DNA of 64,000 bases, from the NCBI GenBank assembly GCA_036677085.1, contig JAKFFI010000004.1, positions 235,100 through 299,099 of the forward strand. Reading direction: 5' to 3'. The position numbers were made by a program, and so were the translations under genes. Every line of letters starts with the position of its first letter. The first letter of the stretch is position 1. This document shows positions 35,989 to 45,387 of the stretch, one piece after another. The stretch comes from JAGPUQ01 sp036677085 (GTDB taxonomy: Bacteria; Pseudomonadota; Gammaproteobacteria; Pseudomonadales; Porticoccaceae). The notes beneath the pieces were generated by a model, which saw only the letters and a program-made list of their open reading frames with translations, did not search any database and had not been told where the DNA came from.

Positions 35989-37161
35989 CTAAAAGCTGTT
36001 CAGGGTCGCGAAGCGATCGCGGTGGTATGCGCCATCGCCCAAGGTGGTTTCCACAGCGCGGGCGCGCTTCATGAAAAAACCGATCTCTTCCTCATCGGTC
36101 ATGCCGATGCCGCCGAACATCTGGATGGATTCGCGGCCGATCAGGTTGGCCACATCCGAGGTGCGCGCCTTGGCCGCACTCGCCAGCGCCGGCGCATCGG
36201 CGCGGCCTTCATCCAGCGCGCGCAGCGCCGCCAACGTCACCGACACGGCAAGTTCGCGTTCGCAGAACATGTCGGCGGCGCGGTGCTTGAGCGCCTGAAA
36301 GGAGCCGATCAGCGCACCGAACTGGCGGCGGATTTTCAGGTACGCCAGGGTCCGTTCGAAGGCTTCCGACAGCACCCCAAGCAGCTCCGCGCTGAGGCCG
36401 GCCGCCGCGCCGTCAAACACGGGATCGAGAATCTCCGCTGCCCGATCGACTTCACCGACCACCTGGTGCGCCGCGACCTTGACATCGGCAAACCGAACCT
36501 GCGCGGCGTTGCGCACATCGAGCAGCGCCGTGCGCACGCATTCGACGCCCGACGTTTGCGGATCGAGCAGAAACAGCGTCAGCCCGTCGCGCTCGCCCGG
36601 ACTGCCTGCGGTGCGGGCGAGCACCAGCAGTTGATCGGCGCCATGACCATCGAGCACAAAGCGCTTCTCGCCCGCCAGTCGGTAACCATCGGCAACGCGG
36701 GTGGCGCGGGTCGCGATCTGCCAGGGCGCAAAGCGGCCCTGCTCCTGAAATGCGAATGCCAGCACCAGCTCGCCGGCGCAGATACCGGGCAGCACACGCT
36801 GCTTTTGTTCTTCATTGCCGCCGCGCAGGATGGCGTTGCCGGCCAGTAGCACCGTCGATAAAAACGGTTGCGGCAGCAGCCGGCGCCCCAGTTCTTCGAG
36901 CACCACGCCGAGCTCGGCATAGCCAAGGCCCAGACCGCCGTAGGCTTCCGGGAACAGGATGCCGGTCCAGCCGAGTTCCGCCATCTCCCGCCAGTGGGCG
37001 CGGGAATAACACAGGGGCTGTCCCGCGGCAGCGTCGCCATCGCGGTAGGCGCGCAGTTGCGCGATATCGAATCGCGCGGCGGCGAACTCGCGCACCGAGC
37101 GCCGCAGCAATTCCTGTTCTTCGCTGAGCACCAGCGCGGACGAACGCATCGCGGTCGTCAT
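35989..37161 (-). CDS. acyl-CoA dehydrogenase, probable subunit of a heteromeric enzyme
   Basis: A 390-residue acyl-CoA dehydrogenase-fold protein: LGWTGILFPEAYGGLGLGYAEL region, FDGAAAGLSAELLGVLSEAFERT region, and C-terminal QMFGGIGMTDEEEIGFFMKRA. The FAD/substrate loop is weak compared with the partner gene, and the canonical catalytic Glu motif is absent. Its start overlaps the stop of another dehydrogenase by 4 bp. Such overlapping pairs in actinobacteria form alpha2-beta2 enzymes on steroid side-chain CoA esters. Confidence 0.87.
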   Translation of the reverse strand: MTTAMRSSALVLSEEQELLRRSVREFAAARFDIAQLRAYRDGDAAAGQPLCYSRAHWREMAELGWTGILFPEAYGGLGLGYAELGVVLEELGRRLLPQPFLSTVLLAGNAILRGGNEEQKQRVLPGICAGELVLAFAFQEQGRFAPWQIATRATRVADGYRLAGEKRFVLDGHGADQLLVLARTAGSPGERDGLTLFLLDPQTSGVECVRTALLDVRNAAQVRFADVKVAAHQVVGEVDRAAEILDPVFDGAAAGLSAELLGVLSEAFERTLAYLKIRRQFGALIGSFQALKHRAADMFCERELAVSVTLAALRALDEGRADAPALASAAKARTSDVANLIGRESIQMFGGIGMTDEEEIGFFMKRARAVETTLGDGAYHRDRFATLNSF

Positions 37162-38354
37162 TCCGGCAGCCCCAGAATGCGCTTGGCGATCACGTTGCGC
37201 TGGATTTCATTGGTACCGCCCTCGATGGCGTTGCCCTTGGCGCGCAGCCACTGGCGCGTGATGCGCAGTGCCGCGTCGCTGAAGCCAGGGCCTTCCCAGC
37301 CCAGGCTGTCCGCACCGAGCAAGGTCATCATCAGCTCGTGGCGGCGATTGGTGAGCGCGCTGCCATAGAGTTTCAGCATGGACGCGATGTGATCGCCGCC
37401 GCGCCCGGCGCTGGCTTCGTCGGCGCTGCGGTTCATGGTCAGCCGCAGCGCGAGGCTGTCCAGCTCGCACTGGGCCACCTGCGCGCGCAGCACCGGATCG
37501 GTGATGCGCGCGCCGTCGCTCCCGAGTTCCTGTCTGGCCAGCTCCGGCAGCGTCTGGGCGCGCCCGAGATCGCCGCGACCGATCGAGCCCAGCGCCTGCC
37601 GTTCGTACTGCAACAGCTGCTTGGCGATGGTCCAGCCTTCGCCCAACTGGCCGAGCAGATTCTCCTTCGGCACCCGCACTTGATCGAAAAATGTCTGACA
37701 GAACGCGGAGGGGCCGCTGATCAGGCGAATCGGCGCCACCGAAATCCCCGGTGTCTTCATGTCGATCAGCAGAAAACTGATGCCCTCGTGCTGGGGCGCC
37801 TCGGGGTCGGTGCGCACCAGGCAGAACATCCAGTCCGCCTTGTCGGCATGGGAGGTCCACAATTTGTGGCCATCCACCACGAAGTGATCGCCATCAATTA
37901 CCGCGCGGGTGGTGAGACTCGCGAGATCGGAGCCCGCGCCCGGCTCGCTGTAGCCCTGGCACCACATCACCTCATCGCGGGCGATGCCCGGGAGATGCCG
38001 CAGCTTCTGTTCCGGCGTGCCGCGCTGGAGCAGTACCGGCCCGAGCAGCGACAGCCCAGCGCTGATCGGCGGCGGTCGCACGCCAACGCGGCGGAACTCC
38101 TGGGCCAGTATGCGCGCCTGGTCCCGATCCAGCCCGGCACCGCCGTATTCCCGCGGCCAGGTGGGAGCCAGCCAGCCGCGTTCGGCGCGCAGGCGATGCC
38201 AGCGTTGCTCCGCGCTCCGGATGGTTGCGGGCGCGACGGCTTCCGGCCGCACGCCGCTCCCGACGTCCAGCGGGCGCAGCACGGCGGGATAGCACTCATC
38301 CAGCCAGACAGCGATGTCGGCGCGGAAGTCATCCAGGGAGGTCTTATTGTTCAT
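37158..38354 (-). CDS. acyl-CoA dehydrogenase, partner of the overlapping gene
   Basis: A 398-residue acyl-CoA dehydrogenase. WCQGYSEPGAGSDLASLTTRA (in two blocks) and HKLWTSHADKADWMF are the FAD/substrate motifs, and the C-terminus ends IEGGTNEIQRNVIAKRILGL. It is translationally coupled (ATGA overlap) with the smaller dehydrogenase downstream, pointing to a heteromer. It is the first gene of the minus-strand catabolic series; the 272 bp upstream (38355-38626) separates it from the divergent MMPL gene and shows no clear promoter. Confidence 0.9.
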   Translation of the reverse strand: MNNKTSLDDFRADIAVWLDECYPAVLRPLDVGSGVRPEAVAPATIRSAEQRWHRLRAERGWLAPTWPREYGGAGLDRDQARILAQEFRRVGVRPPPISAGLSLLGPVLLQRGTPEQKLRHLPGIARDEVMWCQGYSEPGAGSDLASLTTRAVIDGDHFVVDGHKLWTSHADKADWMFCLVRTDPEAPQHEGISFLLIDMKTPGISVAPIRLISGPSAFCQTFFDQVRVPKENLLGQLGEGWTIAKQLLQYERQALGSIGRGDLGRAQTLPELARQELGSDGARITDPVLRAQVAQCELDSLALRLTMNRSADEASAGRGGDHIASMLKLYGSALTNRRHELMMTLLGADSLGWEGPGFSDAALRITRQWLRAKGNAIEGGTNEIQRNVIAKRILGLPE

Positions 38355-38626
38355 TCCTTGATTCTAGCCTGTGTCGTACCCTGGACGAAAATCATCCGTA
38401 TCCCCGGTACTTCCTCCAAGGTACTCCGCAGCGGTAGCACCCTACGACCATGTCGGGTACGATCCCCGCGCATCGCGACCAACCGGTCGCCGGTGTCCGG
38501 ACCGTCCAGCGTCATTGCGAACACCTCGCCGACAGAGCGAGCTTCGTAGCATCAAGCCCAGACGCCCTGCTCCGAAGCCTCGATGTTTCATTGCTATCAC
38601 AACATGATGTTGGAGATCGACGGTCA

Positions 38627-41038
38627 ATGAGATTCCGTCTTGCGAAATGGATCATGGATCACCGCGGCGCCGTCGCGATCGGGTTTGTCCTCGTGACGCT
38701 GGCGTTCTCCATCGGCATTCCCCAGGTACAGATCCGCACCATCTTCAAGGATCTGCTGCCCACCGACGATCCTTTTGTTCAGGTTCACTTCGACCACCCC
38801 AACTTCGGCAATCCGCAGCTGATCTCGGTGATGGTCAAGCGCAAGCACAGCGATATCTACAATGCCGAAACCCTGAACAAGGTCTGGAAACTGACCCGGG
38901 ATCTGGACCTCGCGCCCAAGGCCAATCACGACACCCTGATTTCGATTTCCACCGAGAAACTCCGTTACGCGGAAGCCACATCGGATGGGGTCGAACTCCA
39001 GCCGCTGATGGACAACGAGGCGCCAAGCACGCCGGCGCAGGTAGCCGAGTTTCGAAACCGCGTGGCCATGTCGCCCAATGCGCGGCTGTTTTACATCTCA
39101 CCGGACGAAACCGCGACCCTGATCAATGTCGCCTTTCTGGATTCGATCGACTATGGCGAATCCTTTGCCTTTGTGCAGGATCTGGTCGAAAAGGCGAGGG
39201 ACGCCGACCACGATGTCCATGTCGCCGGCCAGCCGACCCTGACCGGCTGGGTCTACAAGCTCCAGAAGCAGACCTACAGCATTTTCGCGGTCACCATCAT
39301 CGCCTTGATGATTGCGCTGCTGTTCTACATGCGCAATGTCGCCGGCGTTACGACGCCCATCGTGTGCGCGGCGGTGGCGGGATTGTGGGGTTTTGGCTTC
39401 ATCGGCTGGCTGGGCCGGCCGATTGAACCACTGCTGATGATCGTGCCGCTGCTGCTGGTGGCGCGTTCATTTTCCCACTGCGTGCAATACACCGAACGTT
39501 ATTACGAAATCCTGATGCATGTGAAGGATCGGCGCAAAGCCGCCGAAATCACCATGGGGATCATGATGGCGCCCTCCATCCTGGGCATCATGACCGACGT
39601 GTTCGGCATCATTTTCATCGCCGTGGCGCCGATCACGACCATGGTCAATCATGCCCTGTTCTGCGGTTTCTGGGCCCTCTGGATCATCCCTACCGGGGTG
39701 TTTCTGATTTCGATTCTGCTGTCGTATCTGCCGGCGCCGAAAAATCTCGAAAAAATTGTCGGCGGCAAGCAAAAGGAATCCGGGATTCATTTGCTGGAAG
39801 AAAAACTGCTGTCAGGCATTGCCCGCATCACGGTGGGAAAACCGGCCATTGCAACCCTGGTGATCACGGTAATCGTCGGTGCGGTTTCCGTTCACCTGAA
39901 TTCGCTGATCAAGATCGGCAATCCCGTCGAAGGCAGCAACCTGCTGTGGTACGAGTCGGAATACAACACCGCCGTACGCGCCATCAACGCGCATTTTCCC
40001 GGCATGAATACCCTGGAGATCGTGCTGGAGGCCAAGGAGCGCGAACACAACCGGCGCGTCGCCCGCACGCCGGATGTAGTGGCGGTGTCGACCAAGATCC
40101 AGAGCCGCATGGAAGCCGATACGGAGGCGCCGCCGCGCGCGACCCTGTCGTTTTCCGACTATATGCGGGAAGTGTTTCGCCTCTATTCGGGGGGAAATCC
40201 CAAGTGGCTGGACCTCGATCCCACTGACGAAGCCGTAGCCGCTGCCGGGTTTGCCGCCACTTTCGGTTCCGACCCGCTGAACTTCGCCACCATCGCCGAT
40301 TTCCAGTTCCAGAATTCCACCGTTTCGGTCTGGTTCAAGGACAACAAGCAGGAGACCGTGGATGCGGCGCTCGCCAGCGCCAGGCGCGCGGTCGCTGCGG
40401 TCGGTGAAGACCATCCCGAATTTCGCGTGCGCCTGGGCACCGGCGTGATCGCGTTGCAACAGGCGATGAACAGCGTCGTCGAACGCTACCACTGGTTTAT
40501 CCTGGGACTGGTGAATGTCGCGGTGATGGTGATTGCCGCCTATGCCTACCGCTCCATCGTCGCGGCGCTCATCTTGCTGGTGCCGGTAAACCTGTCGAAC
40601 TTCATGCTGGGCGCATCCATGTATGCGCTCGGCATCGGCATGGACATCAATGCCACCATCGTCGCGGTGATGGGCGTCGGCGTCGGCATCGACTACGGCA
40701 TCTATCTGCTGAGCCGCATTTGCGAGGAATATACCGCTCGCAATCATGATTTGAAGGCCGCGATTCATGCCGCGCTCACCACTACCGGGAAGGCGATCCT
40801 GTTTACCGCCAGTATCATGCTGATGGGTATCCTGCCCTGGTATTTCCTTTCCGATCTGAAGTTCATGGCCGATATGGGCATGCTGCTGGTGGCCATCATG
40901 TTGATCAACATGGTGCTGGCATTGGTGGTGCTGCCCTTGGTAGTGTGGTTTGTGAAGCCAAAATTCCTCAGTCGGGACGATCTGATGGTCGGCGAGCAGG
41001 TGGACCTGTCGCAATTCGCGCTCGGGACCGCGAACTGA
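38627..41038 (+). CDS. RND superfamily exporter, MMPL type
   Basis: An 803-residue membrane protein with the internally duplicated RND layout. Helix 1 (about 14-32) is followed by a large periplasmic domain and a helix bundle (about 215-400), then a second loop and bundle (about 620-790). The sequence GVGVGIDYGIYLLSR in the second half and the corresponding SFSHCVQYTERYYEILMHVKDR in the first are the signature regions. MMPL-like proteins export lipids or hydrophobic compounds. ATG 38627 is chosen since the sequence before it is not conserved-looking. It is divergent from the dehydrogenase operon. Confidence 0.88.
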   Translation: MRFRLAKWIMDHRGAVAIGFVLVTLAFSIGIPQVQIRTIFKDLLPTDDPFVQVHFDHPNFGNPQLISVMVKRKHSDIYNAETLNKVWKLTRDLDLAPKANHDTLISISTEKLRYAEATSDGVELQPLMDNEAPSTPAQVAEFRNRVAMSPNARLFYISPDETATLINVAFLDSIDYGESFAFVQDLVEKARDADHDVHVAGQPTLTGWVYKLQKQTYSIFAVTIIALMIALLFYMRNVAGVTTPIVCAAVAGLWGFGFIGWLGRPIEPLLMIVPLLLVARSFSHCVQYTERYYEILMHVKDRRKAAEITMGIMMAPSILGIMTDVFGIIFIAVAPITTMVNHALFCGFWALWIIPTGVFLISILLSYLPAPKNLEKIVGGKQKESGIHLLEEKLLSGIARITVGKPAIATLVITVIVGAVSVHLNSLIKIGNPVEGSNLLWYESEYNTAVRAINAHFPGMNTLEIVLEAKEREHNRRVARTPDVVAVSTKIQSRMEADTEAPPRATLSFSDYMREVFRLYSGGNPKWLDLDPTDEAVAAAGFAATFGSDPLNFATIADFQFQNSTVSVWFKDNKQETVDAALASARRAVAAVGEDHPEFRVRLGTGVIALQQAMNSVVERYHWFILGLVNVAVMVIAAYAYRSIVAALILLVPVNLSNFMLGASMYALGIGMDINATIVAVMGVGVGIDYGIYLLSRICEEYTARNHDLKAAIHAALTTTGKAILFTASIMLMGILPWYFLSDLKFMADMGMLLVAIMLINMVLALVVLPLVVWFVKPKFLSRDDLMVGEQVDLSQFALGTAN

Positions 41039-41095
41039 TGATCGCACCATGACAAAGGCTACTATGAGAATGTCCGCCGTAACGGAGGTATGTCG

Positions 41096-41908
41096 ATGAG
41101 CTGGTCCGCAACATCGGAGGCTCTGCTGTCCGAATGCCGGGGCGCGATCGGCATCCTCACCTTCAATCGTCCCGAACAGCGCAATGCCCTGTCGCCGCAA
41201 TTGCTCGAACGTTTTTGCGACACGCTTGCGACCTGGGCGGCGCGCGGGGACGTGCGCGTGGTGATCGTGACGGGCGCCGGCGACAAGGCGTTCTCCGCCG
41301 GCTACGACATTCGCGCCATCGAAACCGTGGGGCCGGCGGGCGAATCACCCGCGCAGGAGCGGCGCCCCGGCACACCCTTTGACCGTGCGCTGGCCGCCAT
41401 CAGGCACTTCCCCTACCCCACCATCGCCATGATCAACGGCCACTGCTTCGGCGGCGCCCTGCACCTGGCGCTGTGTTGCGATCTGCGCATCGCCGCCGAC
41501 CATGTTTCCATGGGCATGCCACCGGCCAAGCTGGGCGTGGTCTACGGCGCCGAGGGTCTGTTGCAGTTCATTCAGGTACTGGGCAGCGCGCGCGCCCGCG
41601 AAATGTTTTTTACCGGCCGTACCTATCGCGGCCAGCCGCTGCGGGAGCTCGGCATCGTCGACCACTGGGTAACCGCGGATCAGCTCCAGCCGCAGACCTT
41701 CGCCATGGCCGAGGAAATCAGTCGCAATGCGCCGCTGGCGCTGCGCGGCATCAAGCGCATCATGAACCTGGTCGAGGCGCCCGTATTCTCCGCCGACCTT
41801 CGCGCCGAGGCCGCGCGCCTGGTGGCGGAATCCTTCGCCAGCAGCGATCTTAAGGAAGGTCAGGCCGCGTTTTTGGAGAAACGTGCGCCGCGCTTTACCG
41901 GGAAATGA
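41096..41908 (+). CDS. crotonase-fold protein lacking both catalytic Glu residues
   Basis: A 270-residue enoyl-CoA hydratase/isomerase-family protein. It has the oxyanion-hole motifs AFSAGYDI and GHCFGGALHLALCCDLRIA. Positions of the two catalytic glutamates of hydratases are His (GGALHLA) and Ala (MPPAKLG). It is therefore unlikely to be a classical hydratase; decarboxylase, hydrolase or lyase activities occur in such variants. ATG 41096 is preferred over 41090 because the GGAGG at 41084-41088 then has proper spacing. The 3' part precedes a SnoaL-like gene. Confidence 0.85.
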   Translation: MSWSATSEALLSECRGAIGILTFNRPEQRNALSPQLLERFCDTLATWAARGDVRVVIVTGAGDKAFSAGYDIRAIETVGPAGESPAQERRPGTPFDRALAAIRHFPYPTIAMINGHCFGGALHLALCCDLRIAADHVSMGMPPAKLGVVYGAEGLLQFIQVLGSARAREMFFTGRTYRGQPLRELGIVDHWVTADQLQPQTFAMAEEISRNAPLALRGIKRIMNLVEAPVFSADLRAEAARLVAESFASSDLKEGQAAFLEKRAPRFTGK

Positions 41909-41936
41909 CCCCACCACCTGGGCCGAGGCCACCGCC

Positions 41937-42410
41937 ATGAAAGACTTTGCCGCTCGCGTCGAACGCTTTGCCCGCGCCGTCGAAGCGCGCGATGGCGCAA
42001 CCTTCGGCGGCCTGTTCACGCCGGACGCGGTCTATCACGATGCCATCTACGGCGCCGTTCGCGGCCGCGATGCCATCGCGCGCATGCTGGTCGACGACTG
42101 GTACAGGGACGGCGACCGCTGGCTCTGGGACATGCACGACCCGGTGGCCGACGACCGTCGCGGCTACGTCCGCTATACCGCCAGCTTCCGCTCGCTCAAC
42201 CGCTTCAGCACGGGCAATCGCATCGTCGCCCAGGGCGTCGCCATGTTCGGCTTTGCCGACGGCCTGTTCAGCAGCTACCACGAGATTGCCAACGGCACCC
42301 CGGCGCTGTGGGATCTCAATGTGCGCGGCGAACACCTGGAGCGCGTGGTGCGGCGCATCGCGGACGCCCAGCGCGGCAGCGCCTCGCTCGCGCGCCACTA
42401 TGCGGGGTAA
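41937..42410 (+). CDS. SnoaL-like / NTF2-fold protein
   Basis: A 157-residue NTF2-fold protein (MKDFAARVERFARAVEARDG, LFTPDAVYHDAIYGAVRGRDAI in two blocks). It resembles the SnoaL-like family of small polyketide cyclase or isomerase-related proteins. ATG 41937 gives a typical N-terminal helix; the in-frame sequence before it overlaps the crotonase gene. The 28-bp gap after the crotonase suggests a two-gene unit. Function unknown. Confidence 0.75.
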   Translation: MKDFAARVERFARAVEARDGATFGGLFTPDAVYHDAIYGAVRGRDAIARMLVDDWYRDGDRWLWDMHDPVADDRRGYVRYTASFRSLNRFSTGNRIVAQGVAMFGFADGLFSSYHEIANGTPALWDLNVRGEHLERVVRRIADAQRGSASLARHYAG

Positions 42411-42500
42411 ACCCCGGCGGCGCACGGGCGTGGCCGTCCCTCGGTTCACCGCCGGTCCGCACTGCAGGAATTCATCATTCGTGAAGCAAGTTGGGCGCCC

Positions 42501-43571
42501 ATGACCGCATCGCAAGCCGACCCCAGGGTCTGGGTGTTGCTGGGCCAGAAGGCGGGCGACAACAATCAGGTGCTGGCATTGGCGGAGGCACTGGGCTGGC
42601 CTTTCACCAGCAAACAGATCGTCAATCGTCCCTGGGAACTCCTCACCAACCGCAGCGCCGGCACCACCTTGGCCGGCATCGACCGGCGTCGTTCGAGCGC
42701 GCTGCTGCCACCCTGGCCGGAGCTGGTCATCAGCGCCGGGCGCCGCAACGAACCCGTGGCCCGCTGGCTGAAAAAACGCAGCGGCGGTCGCGCCCGGCTG
42801 GTGCATATCGGTCGGCCCTGGGCGCCGCTGGCCGCCTTCGACCTCATCGTGACCACGCCACAGTACTTTTTGCCGGCGGCGGCCAACATCCTTCACAACC
42901 GCTTGCCGATGCATCGCATCGACCGGGATCAGGTGCGGACGGAAGCCGCGGCGCTCGCCCCGCAACTCGGCGGCCTGAAACCGCCCTATACCGCGGTTCT
43001 GCTGGGCGGCGACAGCGGTCCCTTCGTCTTCACGCCCGCCAAGGGCCGCAGGCTGGCGCTCCAGGTCAATGCCCTGATCGCGGCCGTGGGCGGCTCGGTG
43101 CTGGTGACGGACAGCCGCCGCACCCCTGCCGATGCCGCCGCCGCGTTCTGGTCGGCGCTGCGCGCGCCGGCCTGGCGCCACGACTGGCGGGACAGCACCC
43201 GACCCAATCCCTATCGGGCCTACCTGGGCCTGGCGGATCGCCTTGTGTTGACCGGCGAGAGCATGTCGATGCTGGCCGAAGCCGTGGCCATGGGCAAGCC
43301 GGTGCATCTGTTCGCGATGGACGACCCGGGGCACTGGTGGCGCGGAACCCACAACTGGCGCTTCAAGCCCCTGAGTCATCGGCTCGCGATGGCCGTCGGT
43401 CCGCGACGGATGCGCCGCGATGTCGCGCGGATTCAACAGGATCTGGTAACGCGGGGGCTGGCGAACTGGCTCGGTGCGCCGCCGAGCGGGGAACCCGTCC
43501 GCGCGGACATCGACCCCGGCGCGGATCTGGCGCGCGCGGCAGCGCGGGTCCGCGCGCTGTTTGCGGGTTAG
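42501..43571 (+). CDS. ELM1/GtrOC1 family putative nucleoside-diphosphate-sugar epimerase-like protein
   Basis: A 356-residue member of the ELM1 family ('mitochondrial fission ELM1' in annotations, bacterial in origin). Motifs are VLLGQKAGDNNQVLALAEALGWP, PELVISAGRRNEPVARWL, LLGGDSGPF, and LTGESMSMLAEAVAMGKPV. The fold is glycosyltransferase-B-like, and bacterial members occur in cell-envelope glycan loci. The neighbouring glycosyltransferase-like gene supports a surface-sugar role. No biochemical activity can be assigned. Confidence 0.83.
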   Translation: MTASQADPRVWVLLGQKAGDNNQVLALAEALGWPFTSKQIVNRPWELLTNRSAGTTLAGIDRRRSSALLPPWPELVISAGRRNEPVARWLKKRSGGRARLVHIGRPWAPLAAFDLIVTTPQYFLPAAANILHNRLPMHRIDRDQVRTEAAALAPQLGGLKPPYTAVLLGGDSGPFVFTPAKGRRLALQVNALIAAVGGSVLVTDSRRTPADAAAAFWSALRAPAWRHDWRDSTRPNPYRAYLGLADRLVLTGESMSMLAEAVAMGKPVHLFAMDDPGHWWRGTHNWRFKPLSHRLAMAVGPRRMRRDVARIQQDLVTRGLANWLGAPPSGEPVRADIDPGADLARAAARVRALFAG

Positions 43572-43583
43572 GTTCGCCCGGAC

Positions 43584-44531
43584 TCAGGCCGCATTCGCGA
43601 GCTGAGTCGCCAGGGGATGCAGAGGCGCCGGGGGTAGATCCGGCGTGCGGGCGAGCACCTCGAACAGATCGTGGCGCACATGATTGCGAGCCATCTCGGC
43701 ACGCAGGAAGGGCTCGTCCAGCAGGCCCTTGGCCAGGCACTCCTTGACCAGACCGAAGAAAAACCGTTCCTGATTGCGATCGGGATGGGCGCGGTAATTG
43801 CCCATCAGGCCATATTCTCCGAACAGGTGCCGACGCAGGCGCAGCAACCAGGCGGCGGGCGGGAACAGCCGGAAACGCTCGGCGGGCCGCCAGTCCACCG
43901 GCAGGCCGGTCTTCCAGGGCTGGGTCTTGCGGCGGGTGGTGTGGAGCATCCGGGTCTCCACCGTGAAGTGGTCGAAATCGTTCCAGACCGGCTCGAAAAA
44001 TCCGATGCTGTCGCGCGGTTCGTCCTTGAGGCACACCCAGGGCTGGTAATCCTGCGTGAAGTCGAACATGGCGTTGAAGCGCCGCTCGACATCCCAGTGC
44101 TTCAGTTGCGCGCAGTCGAGCAACATCACGCTGCTGGCAAAGCATTTGTCGACCAGGCCCTTGGGCCCCGAACGCATGCGGCACAGAATGGCCTTGCCCC
44201 CCAAGTCCCGGCTCAGCAGCGTCCAGACATCGGCAGCGGCAAACACATCGGGGTCGATCACCAGGGCGCGCCCGGTGAAGCCCATCAGCGCCGGCGGCAT
44301 GAACCGGGTGGGCGTGAACGACTGCAGATCGTCGTTGAGCCAGACCCGCTTGACCCCGTCGCGCAAGTACTGCTGCCCCTCGCGCGCCGCGAACCAGGGA
44401 TAGTCGCGGGTATCGATGATGCGCACGTCGAACTGCTCGTTGTGCTGCGAAAAGCGGCGCAGGGCGTAGGCGGCAACCTTGGCGCCGACGATCTGCTTGT
44501 GGTTGGTCTGGATAAAAACGCAGTGTTCCAT
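43584..44531 (-). CDS. glycosyltransferase-like protein (GT-A fold, putative)
   Basis: A 315-residue soluble protein beginning CVFIQTNHKQIVGAKVAAYALRR. It has an acidic metal-type motif in ALVIDPDVFAA (DPD) and a LKDEPRDSIGFFEPVWNDFD region. The overall pattern resembles glycosyltransferases with a DxD motif, but the family is not secure. It is convergent with the ELM1-like gene (12-bp gap). A role in glycan assembly is inferred from context only. Confidence 0.6.
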   Translation of the reverse strand: MEHCVFIQTNHKQIVGAKVAAYALRRFSQHNEQFDVRIIDTRDYPWFAAREGQQYLRDGVKRVWLNDDLQSFTPTRFMPPALMGFTGRALVIDPDVFAAADVWTLLSRDLGGKAILCRMRSGPKGLVDKCFASSVMLLDCAQLKHWDVERRFNAMFDFTQDYQPWVCLKDEPRDSIGFFEPVWNDFDHFTVETRMLHTTRRKTQPWKTGLPVDWRPAERFRLFPPAAWLLRLRRHLFGEYGLMGNYRAHPDRNQERFFFGLVKECLAKGLLDEPFLRAEMARNHVRHDLFEVLARTPDLPPAPLHPLATQLANAA

Positions 44532-44647
44532 CGGGAAGAATCACACCGGTGGCTGACGGGGGCTCCACTATACCAAGGGCAGCCGCAGGCGAGCATCCGT
44601 CGGGGTCGAGGCCTCCATGACCTGGCGCAAGCCCCGGCTCTGGCGGG

Positions 44648-45328
44648 ATGGCAGTGGATCGGTGTAGGCTCCGCACGACCATCGAAACCGAGGTATCCCG
44701 CTTGTCGTTGCTCGATCTTGACGCTGTGCGCCGCGCGCCCCTGGTGCGCGATCCCTTTGATTTTCTGGTGGTGCCGGACGCCCTGGACGCGGCGGCACAG
44801 GTTGCGGTCCATGGCGATTATCCGGCCATCGAATCCGCCGCCAATCACAAGCTCGAAGACCTGACCTACGGTCCCGCCTTCAGCCAGTTAATGGCGGAAT
44901 TGCAGGGCGAAGGGCTTGCCCGTGCCCTGGGCGAGCAGTTCGACATGCCGCTGACAGACATGCCCACCACCATCACGGTGCGCAAATACTGCGAGCGCAC
45001 CGATGGCAACATTCACACCGACCACAAGAGCAAGTTGCTCACCGTGCTGCTCTATTTCAACCCGCAGTGGACTTCGCCCGAAGGCCGGCTGCGCTTTCTG
45101 CGCTCGCCCGACAATCTGGAGGATTACGCGGCCGAAGTAGTGCCGGTCGCCGGCACCTTGATCGCGTTCCGCCGCACCGATCATTCCTGGCACGGCCACA
45201 GCCGGTATGTCGGCGAGCGGCGCATGGTGCAGCTGAATTATCTGGATGCGAGTCCCTGGGCAGTGCTCCGCCAGCGCGCCAGCCGGCTCTCGACGCATTT
45301 CATGAAAGAAGTGCTGCACATCCGCTAG
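44648..45328 (+). CDS. 2-oxoglutarate/Fe(II)-dependent oxygenase
   Basis: A 226-residue protein with a double-stranded beta-helix oxygenase core. Iron ligands are likely the His and Asp of NIHTDHKSKLLTVLLYFN and the distal His in SWHGHSRYVG, with R in GERRMVQLNY binding 2-oxoglutarate. This is the prolyl-4-hydroxylase-like subgroup often found in polysaccharide loci. ATG 44648 has no strong ribosome-binding site; a start near 44702 is possible. Confidence 0.8.
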   Translation: MAVDRCRLRTTIETEVSRLSLLDLDAVRRAPLVRDPFDFLVVPDALDAAAQVAVHGDYPAIESAANHKLEDLTYGPAFSQLMAELQGEGLARALGEQFDMPLTDMPTTITVRKYCERTDGNIHTDHKSKLLTVLLYFNPQWTSPEGRLRFLRSPDNLEDYAAEVVPVAGTLIAFRRTDHSWHGHSRYVGERRMVQLNYLDASPWAVLRQRASRLSTHFMKEVLHIR

Positions 45329-45387
45329 GCGTCCGGGGCCAGAGAAGATCAGGCCGCGCCACACTCGGAATCCTCCGTTGAAATCGC

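Noticed and set aside
44532..44647. A structural RNA between the glycosyltransferase-like and oxygenase genes
   Set aside because: No stable stem arrangement or tRNA-like features seen; short divergent promoter region only.
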